DNA of 64,000 bases from Nocardia crassostreae (GTDB lineage Bacteria; Actinomycetota; Actinomycetes; Mycobacteriales; Mycobacteriaceae). The stretch covers positions 124,001-188,000 of the forward strand of contig NZ_BDCH01000013.1 in the NCBI RefSeq assembly GCF_001613405.1, given 5' to 3'. Under the pieces are notes generated by a model. That model searched no databases, was not told where the DNA came from, and worked only from the letters and a program-made list of their open reading frames with translations. Shown here piece by piece: positions 49,481 to 58,404 of this stretch. The first letter of the stretch is position 1. Each line of letters opens with the position of its first letter. Both the position numbers and the translations under genes were made by a program.

Positions 49481-49522
49481 CGGAGCATTGTTCCGTTAAC
49501 CAACATACGGAACCTTGTTCCG
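49481..49522. promoter_or_regulatory. Two operator palindromes between aldo-keto reductase and tetR
   Basis: CGGAGC-ATT-GTTCCG (49481-49495, one mismatch) and CGGAAC-CTT-GTTCCG (49508-49522, perfect) are inverted repeats of the same 15-bp site, 27 bp apart. They lie 75-116 bp from the reductase start and 34-75 bp from the TetR start. A pair of identical boxes next to a TetR gene is strong circumstantial evidence for its operator. Confidence 0.72.
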
Positions 49523-49555
49523 TTTGCCAAGCGGATCGATGGAGGACCCTGCCCA

Positions 49556-50167
49556 GTGACCGAGAGCGGATCAACCCCCCGGAAGCGCGCCGACGCCCGC
49601 CGCAACGAGCAAACCCTGCTCGATGCCGCCGCGGCGGCCTTCGTGGCCTCCGGTGTCACTGTCCCCGTGCGCGATATCGCCGCCAAGGCGGGCGTCGGCG
49701 TGGGCACCATCTACCGCCACTTCCCGACCCGGGCCGATCTCGTCGTCGCCGTCTATCGCCATCAGGTCGAAGCCTGTGCCGCGGCCGGTCCCGCCCTGCT
49801 CGCCGACAGCGAGAGCCCGCATGCCGCGCTGACCGCGTGGATCGACCTCTTCGTCGACTTCCTGGTCACCAAGCACGGCCTGGCCGAAGCCCTGCGCTCC
49901 GATGCCGCCACCTTCGAAACCCTGCACGCGTACTTCCTCGACCGCCTGGTCCCGGTATGCGCCGAAATCCTCGAATCAGCCATTGCCACAGGCGAAATCA
50001 GGGCCGATATCGATCCGTACGAGCTCATGCGCGCCGTCGGCAACCTCTGCATCGGCGAGGCCAACGACCCTCGCTACAGTGCTCGCCGGATGGTCGCCCT
50101 ACTCATTGCGGGACTGCGCGCGGATTCGATTCCGGGGTCTGAATCCCGCACTGCGGCAACATCATGA
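49556..50167 (+). CDS. TetR-family regulator of the adjacent aldo-keto reductase
   Basis: A 203-residue TetR-type repressor; DNA-binding part VRDIAAKAGVGVGTIYRHFPTRADLVVAVY, with a C-terminal domain of the type found in many AKR- or SDR-linked repressors. GTG start at 49556 with GGAGG ten bases upstream. It sits downstream of two CGGAAC-n3-GTTCCG boxes that it probably binds. The last six bases overlap the convergent gene. Confidence 0.87.
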   Translation: MTESGSTPRKRADARRNEQTLLDAAAAAFVASGVTVPVRDIAAKAGVGVGTIYRHFPTRADLVVAVYRHQVEACAAAGPALLADSESPHAALTAWIDLFVDFLVTKHGLAEALRSDAATFETLHAYFLDRLVPVCAEILESAIATGEIRADIDPYELMRAVGNLCIGEANDPRYSARRMVALLIAGLRADSIPGSESRTAATS

Positions 50168-51151
50168 CGGGGTCGCCGCCGGGCGTGCGCAGATTTCGGC
50201 CAGGGCGTGGAAGGCGCGCTTCGGAGCGAGGGCGCCGTCGGGCATGACCTTGCATACGCCGAACGACGCCAGATCGAGGTCGTAGTACGGGTCCGCGCTG
50301 TGCGGCAGGTGATACCCGGCGAAGGTGTACCAGAAGGCGGTGTCCACGGACTCTTCCTCGAAGAGTTGGAAGAGTCGGCGCATGTAGTGGACGGGCTCGT
50401 CTTCGTCGCGGAAGTGTTCACCGATGATGTGCTGCGGGTCGGCGTCGTAATCGACTATGGTCCAGCCTATTCCGTTGAGTTCGGCCGCGCCCCGATAGGT
50501 GCAGCAGCTGACTTCGGTCGCCGCGATCGGCTTGCCCAGCTGTTTCAGTGCCTGCGGGCCCTCACGATATGCCGGGTGCTCCGGATCGCCGTAGGCATCG
50601 ATGCCGATGATGTCGAACGGCGTCCAGTCGATGGCCTCCCAGGTTCCGGCGGCATAGGTCACCTTGCCGCCGAAGCGCTTTCGTACCTCGGCGACGATGT
50701 CGGCCAGGGCGGCATTGATCCGGGCATTGGTGTCGAGCAGGCCCGCCGCTGCCGCCGGATCGCCGCTGGTGAATGACGCGATTCGGGAGAAGGTGTCGTC
50801 GCCGGGCAGGAAACCGGTTGCGAACAAGCTGAATTCGCAACCGGCGACGAAGACTTCGGCTCCGACGGCCGCGGCGCGCCCGGCGCAGTCGGCGAAGTAG
50901 GGGACCATCTCGGCGGCGGTCAGTTCGCACGGGAACGGTGAGAACCAGACCTCCAGACCGGCATCGACGGCATGGCGGGCCGCGATGGTCAGGCGCTCGG
51001 GATCGTCGCCGGTGATCCGGACGGCATCGCAGTGCAGGTCCTCGGCGATGATGCACAACTCGCGTCGCACCACCTCGGAGTCGAAGTCGGTCCGGCTGCT
51101 GCGCCCGCCCGGGGCGAATCCGGTGTCGTAGGTGATACCTCGTGCTCGCAT
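50162..51151 (-). CDS. Glycoside hydrolase-like TIM-barrel protein of unknown function
   Basis: A 329-residue cytoplasmic protein (no signal peptide). The pattern MRARGITYDTGF, then VRITGDDPERL, AGLEVWFSPFP, VFVAGCEFSLF, IIGIDAYGDPEH, KPIAATEVSCCTYRGA and VDTAFWYTFAGY is that of a TIM-barrel glycosidase-like fold. Acidic residues lie at strand ends where catalytic acids would be (Glu in GCEFS and in ATEVS). The substrate cannot be assigned. It stands alone between a TetR gene and an HTH regulator. Confidence 0.6.
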   Translation of the reverse strand: MRARGITYDTGFAPGGRSSRTDFDSEVVRRELCIIAEDLHCDAVRITGDDPERLTIAARHAVDAGLEVWFSPFPCELTAAEMVPYFADCAGRAAAVGAEVFVAGCEFSLFATGFLPGDDTFSRIASFTSGDPAAAAGLLDTNARINAALADIVAEVRKRFGGKVTYAAGTWEAIDWTPFDIIGIDAYGDPEHPAYREGPQALKQLGKPIAATEVSCCTYRGAAELNGIGWTIVDYDADPQHIIGEHFRDEDEPVHYMRRLFQLFEEESVDTAFWYTFAGYHLPHSADPYYDLDLASFGVCKVMPDGALAPKRAFHALAEICARPAATPS

Positions 51152-51351
51152 GGTTCCGAACTTAGGTGGAATCCGAAAAGTGGATCAATGACGCGGGCCC
51201 GGTAGTTCATATCATTTGGCCTGGTAGTTGGTGCAATACACGATTGCAACGACAGTGTCGGTTAATGCCCGCTGAGGCGACCCGCGTTGCAATCATCCGA
51301 GACCGGCACCGATACTGGCGTCGAGGTGACCGAACCCGCGAAGGCGAGCGC

Positions 51352-52059
51352 ATGCCAGGACGCAGACTGACCAGAACCGACCGGAGACATATTGCCTCCG
51401 GATTGACCGAGGGCCTCGACCACGCCGAGATCGCCCGCCGCCTGGGCCGCCCCACCTCGACCATCACCCGCGAAGTCGCCCGCAACGGCGGCCCCGGCCG
51501 CTACAGCGCCGACCTCGCCCACCTGGCCACCACCGCCCGCGCCCGCCGCAAACCCCGTCCGGACGCTCCACAGCCCGGCGCCGAATCCGCCACGCCCACA
51601 GCGGAATCCGTCGCAGCCGTCCGCGATCTGACCGCCGCCCTCATCGACACGGGTCTACCGCGTACCGCCGCAGGCATATTCGTCTGCCTGCTCACCTCCG
51701 AAACCGGCAGTCGCACCGCAGCCGACCTCGCACAACACCTCCAAGTCAGCCCCGCCACCATCTCCCATGCCGTCGGCCTCCTCGAATAACAAGGTCTCCT
51801 CCTGCGCCGCCGCGACGAAACCACCCGCCGCCAGCGCTATTTCATCGACGCGGACGCAGGCATCCGCACCGTCCTGACCAGCGCCCGCGCCAACCAGCAC
51901 CTGGCCGCCACCGCCCTCCGCGCCGCCCATGCCTTCGGCCCCGACACGCAAACCCGCGCCCGATTGGCGACAACGGCCGCCTTCCTCGAACAAATCGGTA
52001 CCGACATCATCCGTTCGGTAGAACATTGGCGGGCCACTGCCAGCGCCCGCGAGAACTGA
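51352..52059 (-). other. Antisense side of the interrupted HTH regulator: no supported gene
   Basis: The minus strand here contains only short open frames that mirror the regulator on the plus strand. No independent gene can be supported. Confidence 0.6.
51352..52059 (+). pseudogene. HTH/GbsR-MarR-type regulator with in-frame TAA
   Basis: Open in one frame from ATG 51352 to TGA 52057 except for a TAA at 51787-51789. The N-terminus (MPGRRLTRTDRRHIASGLTEGLDHAEIARRLGR) is a recombinase-like helix-turn-helix. The second half is a winged helix of the GbsR/MarR type (AADLAQHLQVSPATISHAVGLLE, stop, QGLLLRRRDETTRRQRYFID). The stop falls between the recognition helix and the wing, so the truncated 145-residue product would lack the wing and dimer helices. 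It precedes a small monooxygenase gene by 95 bp, a likely target. Confidence 0.78.
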
Positions 52060-52154
52060 CGAACACGAGAGAGTCCCGGCGTCGTGTCAACGGCGGTGTC
52101 GAGCAGGACTGGCTGGAATCCGCCTTTAATGACTTCAGAACGAAAGGGTCGGCA

Positions 52155-52442
52155 ATGATCATTGTGGCGGGGCATATCCGGGTCGAGGCGGGGGAGCGGG
52201 AATCTTATCTCGCGGGGTGCGTGAAGGTGGTCGAACAGGCGCGGCGCGCACCAGGCTGCCTCGAGTTCTCCATCACCGCGGACATCGTGAACCCCGAGCG
52301 GATCGTGATCTTCGAACGATGGGACAACCAGGCCTCGGTCGAGGCGTTCCGCGGCAGAGGCCCCTCCGACGAACAGTCCGCCGCAATCCTGTCCGCGTCG
52401 GTAACCGAGTACGACGTGACCGCCCGGCGCTCCTTGTCCTGA
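52155..52442 (+). CDS. Antibiotic-biosynthesis-monooxygenase (ABM)-fold protein
   Basis: A 95-residue dimeric alpha-beta-barrel protein: MIIVAGHIRVEAGERESYL, ARRAPGCLEFSITAD, ERIVIFERWDNQASVEAF. This family includes small cofactor-free monooxygenases and heme-degrading proteins; the reaction here is unknown. The ATG at 52155 follows AAAGGG; a longer frame to 52026 lacks family similarity. The upstream interrupted HTH gene is probably its regulator. Confidence 0.82.
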   Translation: MIIVAGHIRVEAGERESYLAGCVKVVEQARRAPGCLEFSITADIVNPERIVIFERWDNQASVEAFRGRGPSDEQSAAILSASVTEYDVTARRSLS

Positions 52443-52550
52443 GTCGCACTGGACGGTTGATCACCGGGAATTGGTGGCGGCATTTCGCGAGTAGCGTCCG
52501 CCACCAGTTCCCGGTCGTCGATGCTTCAGATTTCTAGTGCCCCAGGGGAA

Positions 52551-53070
52551 TCAGGTCTGGCGGGGAGGTCCGCCCGGTGGGGGCGAATGGGGGTCGTCGC
52601 GGCGGCCGGTGTTCTCGGGTCCCTCGCCGGAGTTGGAGCTGATTCTGCGTGGTCGGGCAATGCGCCGGATGCCGGGGGCCGGGGCGTCGTCACCGGTTCG
52701 CTTCCGCCGCGCGGCGCCGAAATCGACGACGTTGCCATCGTGTTCGGCTCGGCCCGTATCAGGCTCCGGGGCGGGATGCTGCGCCCGGCCGGGATCGACC
52801 GGCCACCACCCGGTCTCGCGCTGCAGTTCCGAGCGCTGCACGGGCCTGGTCGGCGCGGGATCATAGACGGCGGGGCCTTCCGAACGCCAAGTCTTGTGCG
52901 GACGCTCGCCGGGCTCCTCCGTCATGCGCCGCGGGCGCCGCGGCAGCCGGGTGACCTTCGAGGCGCCGTCGCCGGTCTCGGCGGCCTTCAAACCCTCCCA
53001 GCTTCTGGCGCAGCCGTTCCACCGCATCGAACCTGTTCCCGACGGGCTCCGGCCCTTCCCGATCCGACAT
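52551..53070 (-). pseudogene. Hypothetical protein split by a one-base frameshift
   Basis: Two minus-strand frames join into one basic, Pro/Arg-rich protein of about 170 residues. The first, from ATG 53070, reads MSDREGPEPVGNRFDAVERLRQKL. The second continues EGLKAAETGDGASKVTRLPRR to a TGA at 52551. Removing one base from the short C runs at 52993-52999 fuses them. Third codon positions are G/C-rich in both pieces, which supports this strand over the overlapping plus-strand frame. I do not recognise the family. Confidence 0.5.
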
Positions 53071-53073
53071 GAG

Positions 53074-53253
53074 CTAACCGCCGACGGGCGCCGAGGCGCC
53101 CGCCGATGCCACGACGGCCGACGCCCCCGGCCGACCTCTGAAATGCTGCCTGACTGCGTCGCTCACGTCCGTATTCTCCCTCAGGACCGCCACACCCGTT
53201 TCCTGCCCGGACCCCACCGAGCATCGGAGCCGGGCCCGTGCGCCCTCGCCCAT
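53074..53253 (-). CDS. Small hypothetical protein
   Basis: A possible 59-residue protein beginning MGEGARARLRCSVGSGQETG and ending SAGASAPVGG, just upstream of and on the same strand as the frameshifted gene at 52551-53070; the stop is three bases before that gene's ATG. The frame stays open to an alternative start at 53301. There is no clear ribosome site and no recognised family. Support is only spacing and codon composition. Confidence 0.35.
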   Translation of the reverse strand: MGEGARARLRCSVGSGQETGVAVLRENTDVSDAVRQHFRGRPGASAVVASAGASAPVGG

Positions 53254-53332
53254 GTGACGAATCAACGATAACCGCCCGCCGCGTCGGTATGTGCGGACCA
53301 TCGTCGGCGCGCCCCGGAACGGCGCCGGTGGG

Positions 53333-54181
53333 TCAGTCGTGGACTCGGGCGGTCCTCGAGGGCTGGGCGGGTTCGGTGTTCGTGTCCAGGGCTGCGAGGA
53401 GGCGGAGGCCGTCTTCGGTGGGGGTGCCGGGGGCGGCGGAGAGGATCAGGAGTTCCAGGCCGGATTGGTCTGGTAGGGCGAAGTTTTCCTGGTGGAGTTC
53501 CAGGAGGCCGACGAGGGGATGGTGGTAGGGCTTGCGGCCGTGGGTGCGGGCGCACACGTCGGCGCGGGCCCAGAGGCGGCGGAAACGCTCGCTGCCCATG
53601 GCGAGTTCGCCGATGAGGGAGGCCAGGCCGGGGTCGTCGGGGTATTTACCGGCGGCCAGGCGGAGGTGGCCGACCGCGTCGAGGGTGCATTTCTCCCAGT
53701 CGGCGTAGAGGCCGCGCTGATCCTCTTCGAGGAAGATGTGGCGGGCGGTGTTGAGGCCGGGCATGGGGCGGCCGAAGAGGAGTTCGGCGAGGCGATTTCC
53801 GGCGAGGACATCCAGGCGGTGGTCCATGATCAGGGCGGGTGCGCCGGTGACCAGGTCGAGGACGCGCAGCAACTCGGGGCGGATCCGGCCGCTCGGGGCC
53901 TTGGCGCGGCGGCGGCGCTGGCGGGCGAGCCGGTAGAGGTGACCGCGTTCGGTGTCGTCGAGACCGAGCACGCGGGCGAGGGCGTCGAGGACCTGTTCGG
54001 AGGGCTGGGTGGCGCGGCCCTGCTCCAGGCGCACCTAGTAGTCGACGCTGACGCCGGACAGGTGCGCGACCTCTTCGCGGCGGAGTCCTTCGACGCGGCG
54101 GTAGCGGTCGGCGGGGATGCCGACGGCCGCCGGGTCGACTCGGGCGCGCCGGGTTCGCAGAAAGCCCGCGAGATCATCCAT
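53333..54181 (-). pseudogene. XRE/MmyB-type regulator with in-frame TAG
   Basis: The full frame from ATG 54181 to 53333 encodes an XRE helix-turn-helix regulator with a C-terminal MmyB-like ligand domain (LDVLAGNRLAELLFG, LRLAAGKYPDDPGLASLIGEL, HHPLVGLLELHQENF). It is cut by a TAG at 54035-54037 in SGVSVDY-stop-VRLEQGR. The family motif is VSVDYYVRLEQGR, so Tyr TAC has become TAG by one base. Without readthrough, a GTG at 54034 could start a protein lacking most of the DNA-binding helices. It is divergent from the reductase at 54320, the usual target in this arrangement. Confidence 0.85.
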
Positions 54182-54319
54182 GCCCCCAGTATCGCGTCGG
54201 CGACGGGCACGAAGGTGGTCCTGGCGTTACCAGGAAGTCCCGTCCGATGGTCGAAGCGCCCCTGAACGCCGGGCGCCGCGGAACCCAGGATCGAAGGCAT
54301 CCGATTCGAAGGAGTTCCC

Positions 54320-55099
54320 ATGAAGACGCTGATCGTCTACGCCCATCCGGAGCCGAAGTCGCTCAACGGCTCGCTGAAAGACCTTGCGGTGTCCACCTTG
54401 AAAGGCGCCGGGCACGAGGTGCGGGTGAGCGATCTGTATGCGATGAACTGGAAGGCGTCCGTCGACGCCGCGGACTACGGACCCGACGCCTCGAGCCCGC
54501 TGCAGGTCCCGCGGGATTCGGGGCGGGCTTTCGAGGCCGGGACGCTCACCCCCGATGTGCGCGCCGAACAGGAGAAACTGCTGTGGGCCGACACGATCGT
54601 CTTCCAGTTCCTGCTGTGGTGGTACACCATGCCCGCGATCCTCAAAGGCTGGGTGGATCGGGTGTTCACCTACCGATTCGCCTACGGCGTGGGCGAACAC
54701 AGTGACGTCAAATACGGCGAGCGCTACGGTGAGGGCACCCTCGCGGGCAGGAAGGCGCTGCTGTCGGTCACCGCCGGTGGACCCGAGCGGCACTACGCCG
54801 CGCGCGGAATCAACGGACCGATCGAGGATCTGTTGTTCCCGATTCACCACGGCATCCTGTACTACCCGGGCATCGAGGTGCTGCCGCCGTTCGTGCTGTA
54901 CGGCACCGACCGGATGACGGCCGAGGACTACGCGGATGCGGCCAAGGCGTGGGAGGAGCGGCTGCTGACACTGGAGTCGACCGATCCGATTGCGTTCCGG
55001 CAGCAGAACTTCGGCGATTACGAGATCCCATCGCTGCACTTGAAGGAAGGGCTGGAGCCCGCCGGGCGCACGGGGTTCGGGTTGCACGTGCGCGGCTGA
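54320..55099 (+). CDS. Flavodoxin-fold NAD(P)H dehydrogenase (quinone)
   Basis: A 259-residue flavodoxin-like oxidoreductase: MKTLIVYAHPEPKSLNGSL binds the flavin phosphate, followed by HEVRVSDLYAMNW, FQFLLWWYTMPAILKGWVDRVF and LSVTAGGPERHY. Such enzymes reduce quinones or related electrophiles with NAD(P)H. GGAGTTCCC precedes the ATG. It is divergent from the interrupted XRE/MmyB regulator, which probably controlled it. Confidence 0.87.
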   Translation: MKTLIVYAHPEPKSLNGSLKDLAVSTLKGAGHEVRVSDLYAMNWKASVDAADYGPDASSPLQVPRDSGRAFEAGTLTPDVRAEQEKLLWADTIVFQFLLWWYTMPAILKGWVDRVFTYRFAYGVGEHSDVKYGERYGEGTLAGRKALLSVTAGGPERHYAARGINGPIEDLLFPIHHGILYYPGIEVLPPFVLYGTDRMTAEDYADAAKAWEERLLTLESTDPIAFRQQNFGDYEIPSLHLKEGLEPAGRTGFGLHVRG

Positions 55100-55187
55100 C
55101 GGTCGGCCTACCGTCGGGGAATTCCCATCCCGAACGTTCCATGCGTCGTTGCGCGCGGTGTCGGTGTGCATCGGTAGCGTCGGGTGC

Positions 55188-57179
55188 GTGGAAATTGGGG
55201 AACGTATCCAAGAGCTCGCCGACCGCATCGTGGCCTTGCGCGATGCCTACTATCAGGGCTCGCCGCTGGTTGCGGACGCCGAGTACGACGCGGTCGAGGA
55301 CGAGTTGCGCGGCCTGATCGAGGCGAATCCCGATCTCGCGCCCGATCCGAATCCGCTCGAGCAGGTCGGCGCGCCCGCGGTGCTGCACGCGCCTATCCGA
55401 CATTCGCGGCCCATGCTCTCGCTGGAGAAGGCGACTAAACCCGAGCAGGTCGTGGCGTTCTTCGATCGTTTTCCGGGGCAGTCGGTCGTGGTGATGCCGA
55501 AGCTCGACGGTTTGTCGCTGGCTGTGGTGTTCGAGGACGGGCGGCTGGTGCGCGCGGTGACCCGGGGCGACGGCACCACCGGTGACGATGTGACCATGCT
55601 GGTCCGCGCCCTGGTCGACGGCATTCCCGAGCGGATCGACGCGCCGGGACGGGTGGAGGTGCGGGACGAGGCGGTCATGCTGCGGTCCACCTTCGACGCC
55701 TACAACAAGGCGCATCCGGACAAGCCGCTGATCAATCCGCGCAATGCCGCCGCGGGCACGCTGCGCGCGAAGGATCCGGCTACGGTGGCCGAGCGCCGCC
55801 TGCGATTCTTCGGATTCGACCTGGATACCTCGGCGGGCGGCGCCGCGCTCGACCTGGAAGAAGGGCTGGCGGCGCTGGGAATCACGGGTGCGCGGATGCG
55901 GCATTGCGACAATGCCGAGCAGGCGCAGGCCGCGATCACCGCGATCGAGCAGGGGCGCAATGATCTCGACTACGACCTCGACGGCGCGGTGCTGCGGCTG
56001 GCCGATCGGGAGGCGTACGCGGCGGCCGGGACCCGCTCGAATTCGCCGCGCGGTGCGCTGGCGTTCAAGTTCGCCGCCGAGGAGAAGACCGCGCTGCTGC
56101 GCGAGGTGATCTGGGATGTCGGCAAGACGGGCAAGATCGTGCCGGTCGCCTGGCTGGAGCCGGTATTCGTGGGCGGCACGACGGTCACCAAGGCCACGCT
56201 GGCCAATCAGGAGGTGATTCGCGCCCGCGATATCAAGGTCGGTGACACGGTTCTGGTGCGCCGCGCCGGTGACGTGATTCCTTTCGTGGCAGGCGTTCTC
56301 GATGCCTCTAAGCGCACCGGCGACGAAAGCGAGATCGTGCCACCGACCGTCTGCCCCTCCTGCGAGCAGCCGGTCACAGAGCAGGGCAATAGCCGGGAAC
56401 TGTTCTGCATCAACGTTTCCTGTCCCGCGCAGACGGTTCGGCGGCTCATCCATTGGGCCTCACGTGCGGCCGCCGATATCGATGCCATCGGTCAGGTGCG
56501 GATCGAACGCCTCGCGGAGGCGGGCATTCTGGAGAATCCGTCGGACTTCTACACCTTGACCAAGGAGCGTCTGCTCGAGTTCGACCGTATCGGTGAGATC
56601 TCCGCCCAGCGCATGATCGACTCGATCGACGCCAGCCGCCAGGTCGGCCTGCGTCGCGCGCTCATCGGACTGGCCATCCCCATGGCCTCCGATGGCACCG
56701 CCGCGCGCCTGGCCCGGGCCGGATTCGGCTCGTTGGAGGAAGTCGCCGACGCCGGTGAGGAAAAGCTCGTGGCAGTGGAGGACATCGGCCCGAAAGTCGC
56801 GGCCTCCCTGGTCACTCATCTGACCCGACTACGTCCCGAGTTGGAGCGGTTGCGCGAAACGGGCGTCTCGCTGGATGTGCGCGAGGAAGACCTTCCTCCG
56901 GTCGTCGCGGCCGGTGCACCGCTGGCGGGCAAGACAGTCGTGATCACGGGGGCCATCAGCGACCCGCGCTCCGGGGAGAAGGTCGCCCGCCCGACATTCC
57001 AACGCCTCTGCGAAAGGGCGGGCGCGACGGCCGCCTCTTCGGTGTCGGCCAACACCGACCTGCTGATTACCGGTGCGGGAGTCGGCGACAGCAAACTGAC
57101 CAAGGCGGAGAAGCTCGGCGTGGAAGTGGTGGACCAGAACGAGATCTGGAATCTGCTGATCGCCGCCAACGTCGTCTGA
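55188..57179 (+). CDS. ligA: NAD-dependent DNA ligase
   Basis: A 663-residue ligase with the full LigA order: NAD-binding Ia domain (DRIVALRDAYYQGSPLVADAEYD), adenylation site PKLDGLSLAV (Lys nucleophile), NPRNAAAGTLR, OB-fold, Cys4 zinc finger (CPSC and CINVSCPAQ), helix-hairpin-helix repeats and a C-terminal BRCT domain (GKTVVITGAI to VVDQNEIWNLL). It seals nicks using NAD. Several motifs are diverged from the usual housekeeping form, and the BRCT has an extra SDPRSGEKVARP segment, so it may be a second, accessory ligase. The GTG at 55188 is the likely start; an upstream TTG at 55149 is possible. Confidence 0.88.
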   Translation: MEIGERIQELADRIVALRDAYYQGSPLVADAEYDAVEDELRGLIEANPDLAPDPNPLEQVGAPAVLHAPIRHSRPMLSLEKATKPEQVVAFFDRFPGQSVVVMPKLDGLSLAVVFEDGRLVRAVTRGDGTTGDDVTMLVRALVDGIPERIDAPGRVEVRDEAVMLRSTFDAYNKAHPDKPLINPRNAAAGTLRAKDPATVAERRLRFFGFDLDTSAGGAALDLEEGLAALGITGARMRHCDNAEQAQAAITAIEQGRNDLDYDLDGAVLRLADREAYAAAGTRSNSPRGALAFKFAAEEKTALLREVIWDVGKTGKIVPVAWLEPVFVGGTTVTKATLANQEVIRARDIKVGDTVLVRRAGDVIPFVAGVLDASKRTGDESEIVPPTVCPSCEQPVTEQGNSRELFCINVSCPAQTVRRLIHWASRAAADIDAIGQVRIERLAEAGILENPSDFYTLTKERLLEFDRIGEISAQRMIDSIDASRQVGLRRALIGLAIPMASDGTAARLARAGFGSLEEVADAGEEKLVAVEDIGPKVAASLVTHLTRLRPELERLRETGVSLDVREEDLPPVVAAGAPLAGKTVVITGAISDPRSGEKVARPTFQRLCERAGATAASSVSANTDLLITGAGVGDSKLTKAEKLGVEVVDQNEIWNLLIAANVV

Positions 57180-57239
57180 TCCGGAGTCGGCAGTCGGACG
57201 CGGGGGCGGTACGGAGCACCGGGAACAGAGCAACCGCAT

Positions 57240-57782
57240 TTACGTCGTTGAGGACGCCTCCAGCGTTCGACCGAGAACTTGGCAGGGCCATCCCTCGACG
57301 TCGATGTGCTGGAGACGTTCATAACCGCACGATTCGTAGAAGCGGACGAGTGCCCCGGTGCCGCCGCCGTAACAGTCCACTCGCAGGCGGTCCAGCCCGG
57401 CGGCCCGGGATTCGTTGTCCGCGAAGGCGAGTAGTCGGCGGCCGATGCCGCGCGCGCCCGGGTCGCGGGACGAGATCAGTAGTCGGACATAGAGTTCCGG
57501 CTCGGTGGCGACCGGCACATAGGGCATTGCCTCGCCGAGTACGAGGGCACCGCACACGCCCAGCCGGGGATGTTCGGCGATCCACGCCCCGGGCAGGGAG
57601 CATGCCTCGGTGACGCGTTTGACGCGTGACTCCTGAGTGGACCACGGCTCGGTGCCCCACTGTTCCCGATTGCCGATGGCGACGAACCACGCGATCACCT
57701 CGTCGAAGAGGTGCAGCACCGCGGGTGCGTCGGCGGCCTCGGCTCGCCGAATCACCATGTCGTCCAGTCGATTCTCCGTCAC
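57240..57782 (-). CDS. GNAT-family N-acetyltransferase
   Basis: A 180-residue GNAT protein: MVIRRAEAADAPAVLHLFDEV, the acetyl-CoA binding motif ARGIGRRLLAFAD and the C-terminal ALVRFYESCGYERL. The acceptor is unknown; many such single-domain members modify small amines or protein N-termini. It converges on the DNA ligase gene across 60 bp. Confidence 0.85.
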   Translation of the reverse strand: MTENRLDDMVIRRAEAADAPAVLHLFDEVIAWFVAIGNREQWGTEPWSTQESRVKRVTEACSLPGAWIAEHPRLGVCGALVLGEAMPYVPVATEPELYVRLLISSRDPGARGIGRRLLAFADNESRAAGLDRLRVDCYGGGTGALVRFYESCGYERLQHIDVEGWPCQVLGRTLEASSTT

Positions 57783-57888
57783 GATCGTCAGTCCTCCGTT
57801 GGCGCGATGGCCGCAAGATCAGATGTCTGCGGCCACGACCACCGTAGCCACGGCAGCGGGTTCCGCGCCTATTGCGCAGACGCGGAGC

Positions 57889-58278
57889 CTATTGCGCAGC
57901 CGCGGACAGCGCCGCCTGCATTGCCACGCCGTCGACGTAGGAGTGCTTCTCCTTCACCGCGCCGTTCTCGATGAACACCACATCCGCGAGGTCGACCTCG
58001 ACGATGCCGCCGGTGATGGCGGTTCCGGTGAGGGTCTGCTGGACGACCCAGAAGTCCTCGCCGACACGCAGGGTGACCACGTGGAAGGTGAGATCCGGGA
58101 CCAGGGCGAAGTTCTCGGCGGCTGCCGCGCGGATCTCCTCGCGGCCGTGCGCGGGTTTGCGGCCGGAGTGGAGGTGGAAAATCGAGTCGGGAGTGTGCAT
58201 TTCGGCAATGCGGTCGGGATCGCGGGCCTCCCAGCAGGCGTGGTAGCGCTCGAAGAGGTCTCGGGTGGAATCGGACAT
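57889..58278 (-). CDS. SnoaL/NTF2-like protein
   Basis: A 129-residue protein of the SnoaL-like (NTF2) fold: LFERYHACWEARDPDRIAEMHTPDSIFHLHSGRKP, GREEIRAAAAENF and late VVFIENGAVKEKHSYVD. Members include cyclases, isomerases and stress proteins; no specific reaction can be assigned. The ATG at 58278 has AAGGA eight bases upstream. It is divergent from a TetR gene with an operator-like inverted repeat between them, so it is the probable regulated gene. Confidence 0.82.
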   Translation of the reverse strand: MSDSTRDLFERYHACWEARDPDRIAEMHTPDSIFHLHSGRKPAHGREEIRAAAAENFALVPDLTFHVVTLRVGEDFWVVQQTLTGTAITGGIVEVDLADVVFIENGAVKEKHSYVDGVAMQAALSAAAQ

Positions 58279-58298
58279 AAGGGGAATCCTTCTAAGAT

Positions 58299-58319
58299 AC
58301 AAACAGGATGACTGTATGT
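58299..58319. promoter_or_regulatory. TetR-type operator between SnoaL and tetR genes
   Basis: ACAAACAG (58299-58306) and CTGTATGT (58312-58319) are inverted copies with one mismatch around five bases. This ACAnACAG/CTGTnTGT form is common for TetR operators. It lies 21 bp upstream of the SnoaL-like start and would block its promoter. Confidence 0.6.
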
Positions 58320-58404
58320 TCCAGGAAGGGCGTACGGCCGGTCAAGGGTCGGAACGCCTCGAATCGCACCGGAATCCGGCGCTGGCCTAGACTTCGACGT
58401 CGCT

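Noticed and set aside
52521..53072. 183-codon plus-strand frame with a hydrophobic start
   Set aside because: The minus strand has better codon composition and a coherent protein once one base is removed; the plus-strand C-terminus is low-complexity Arg/Pro.
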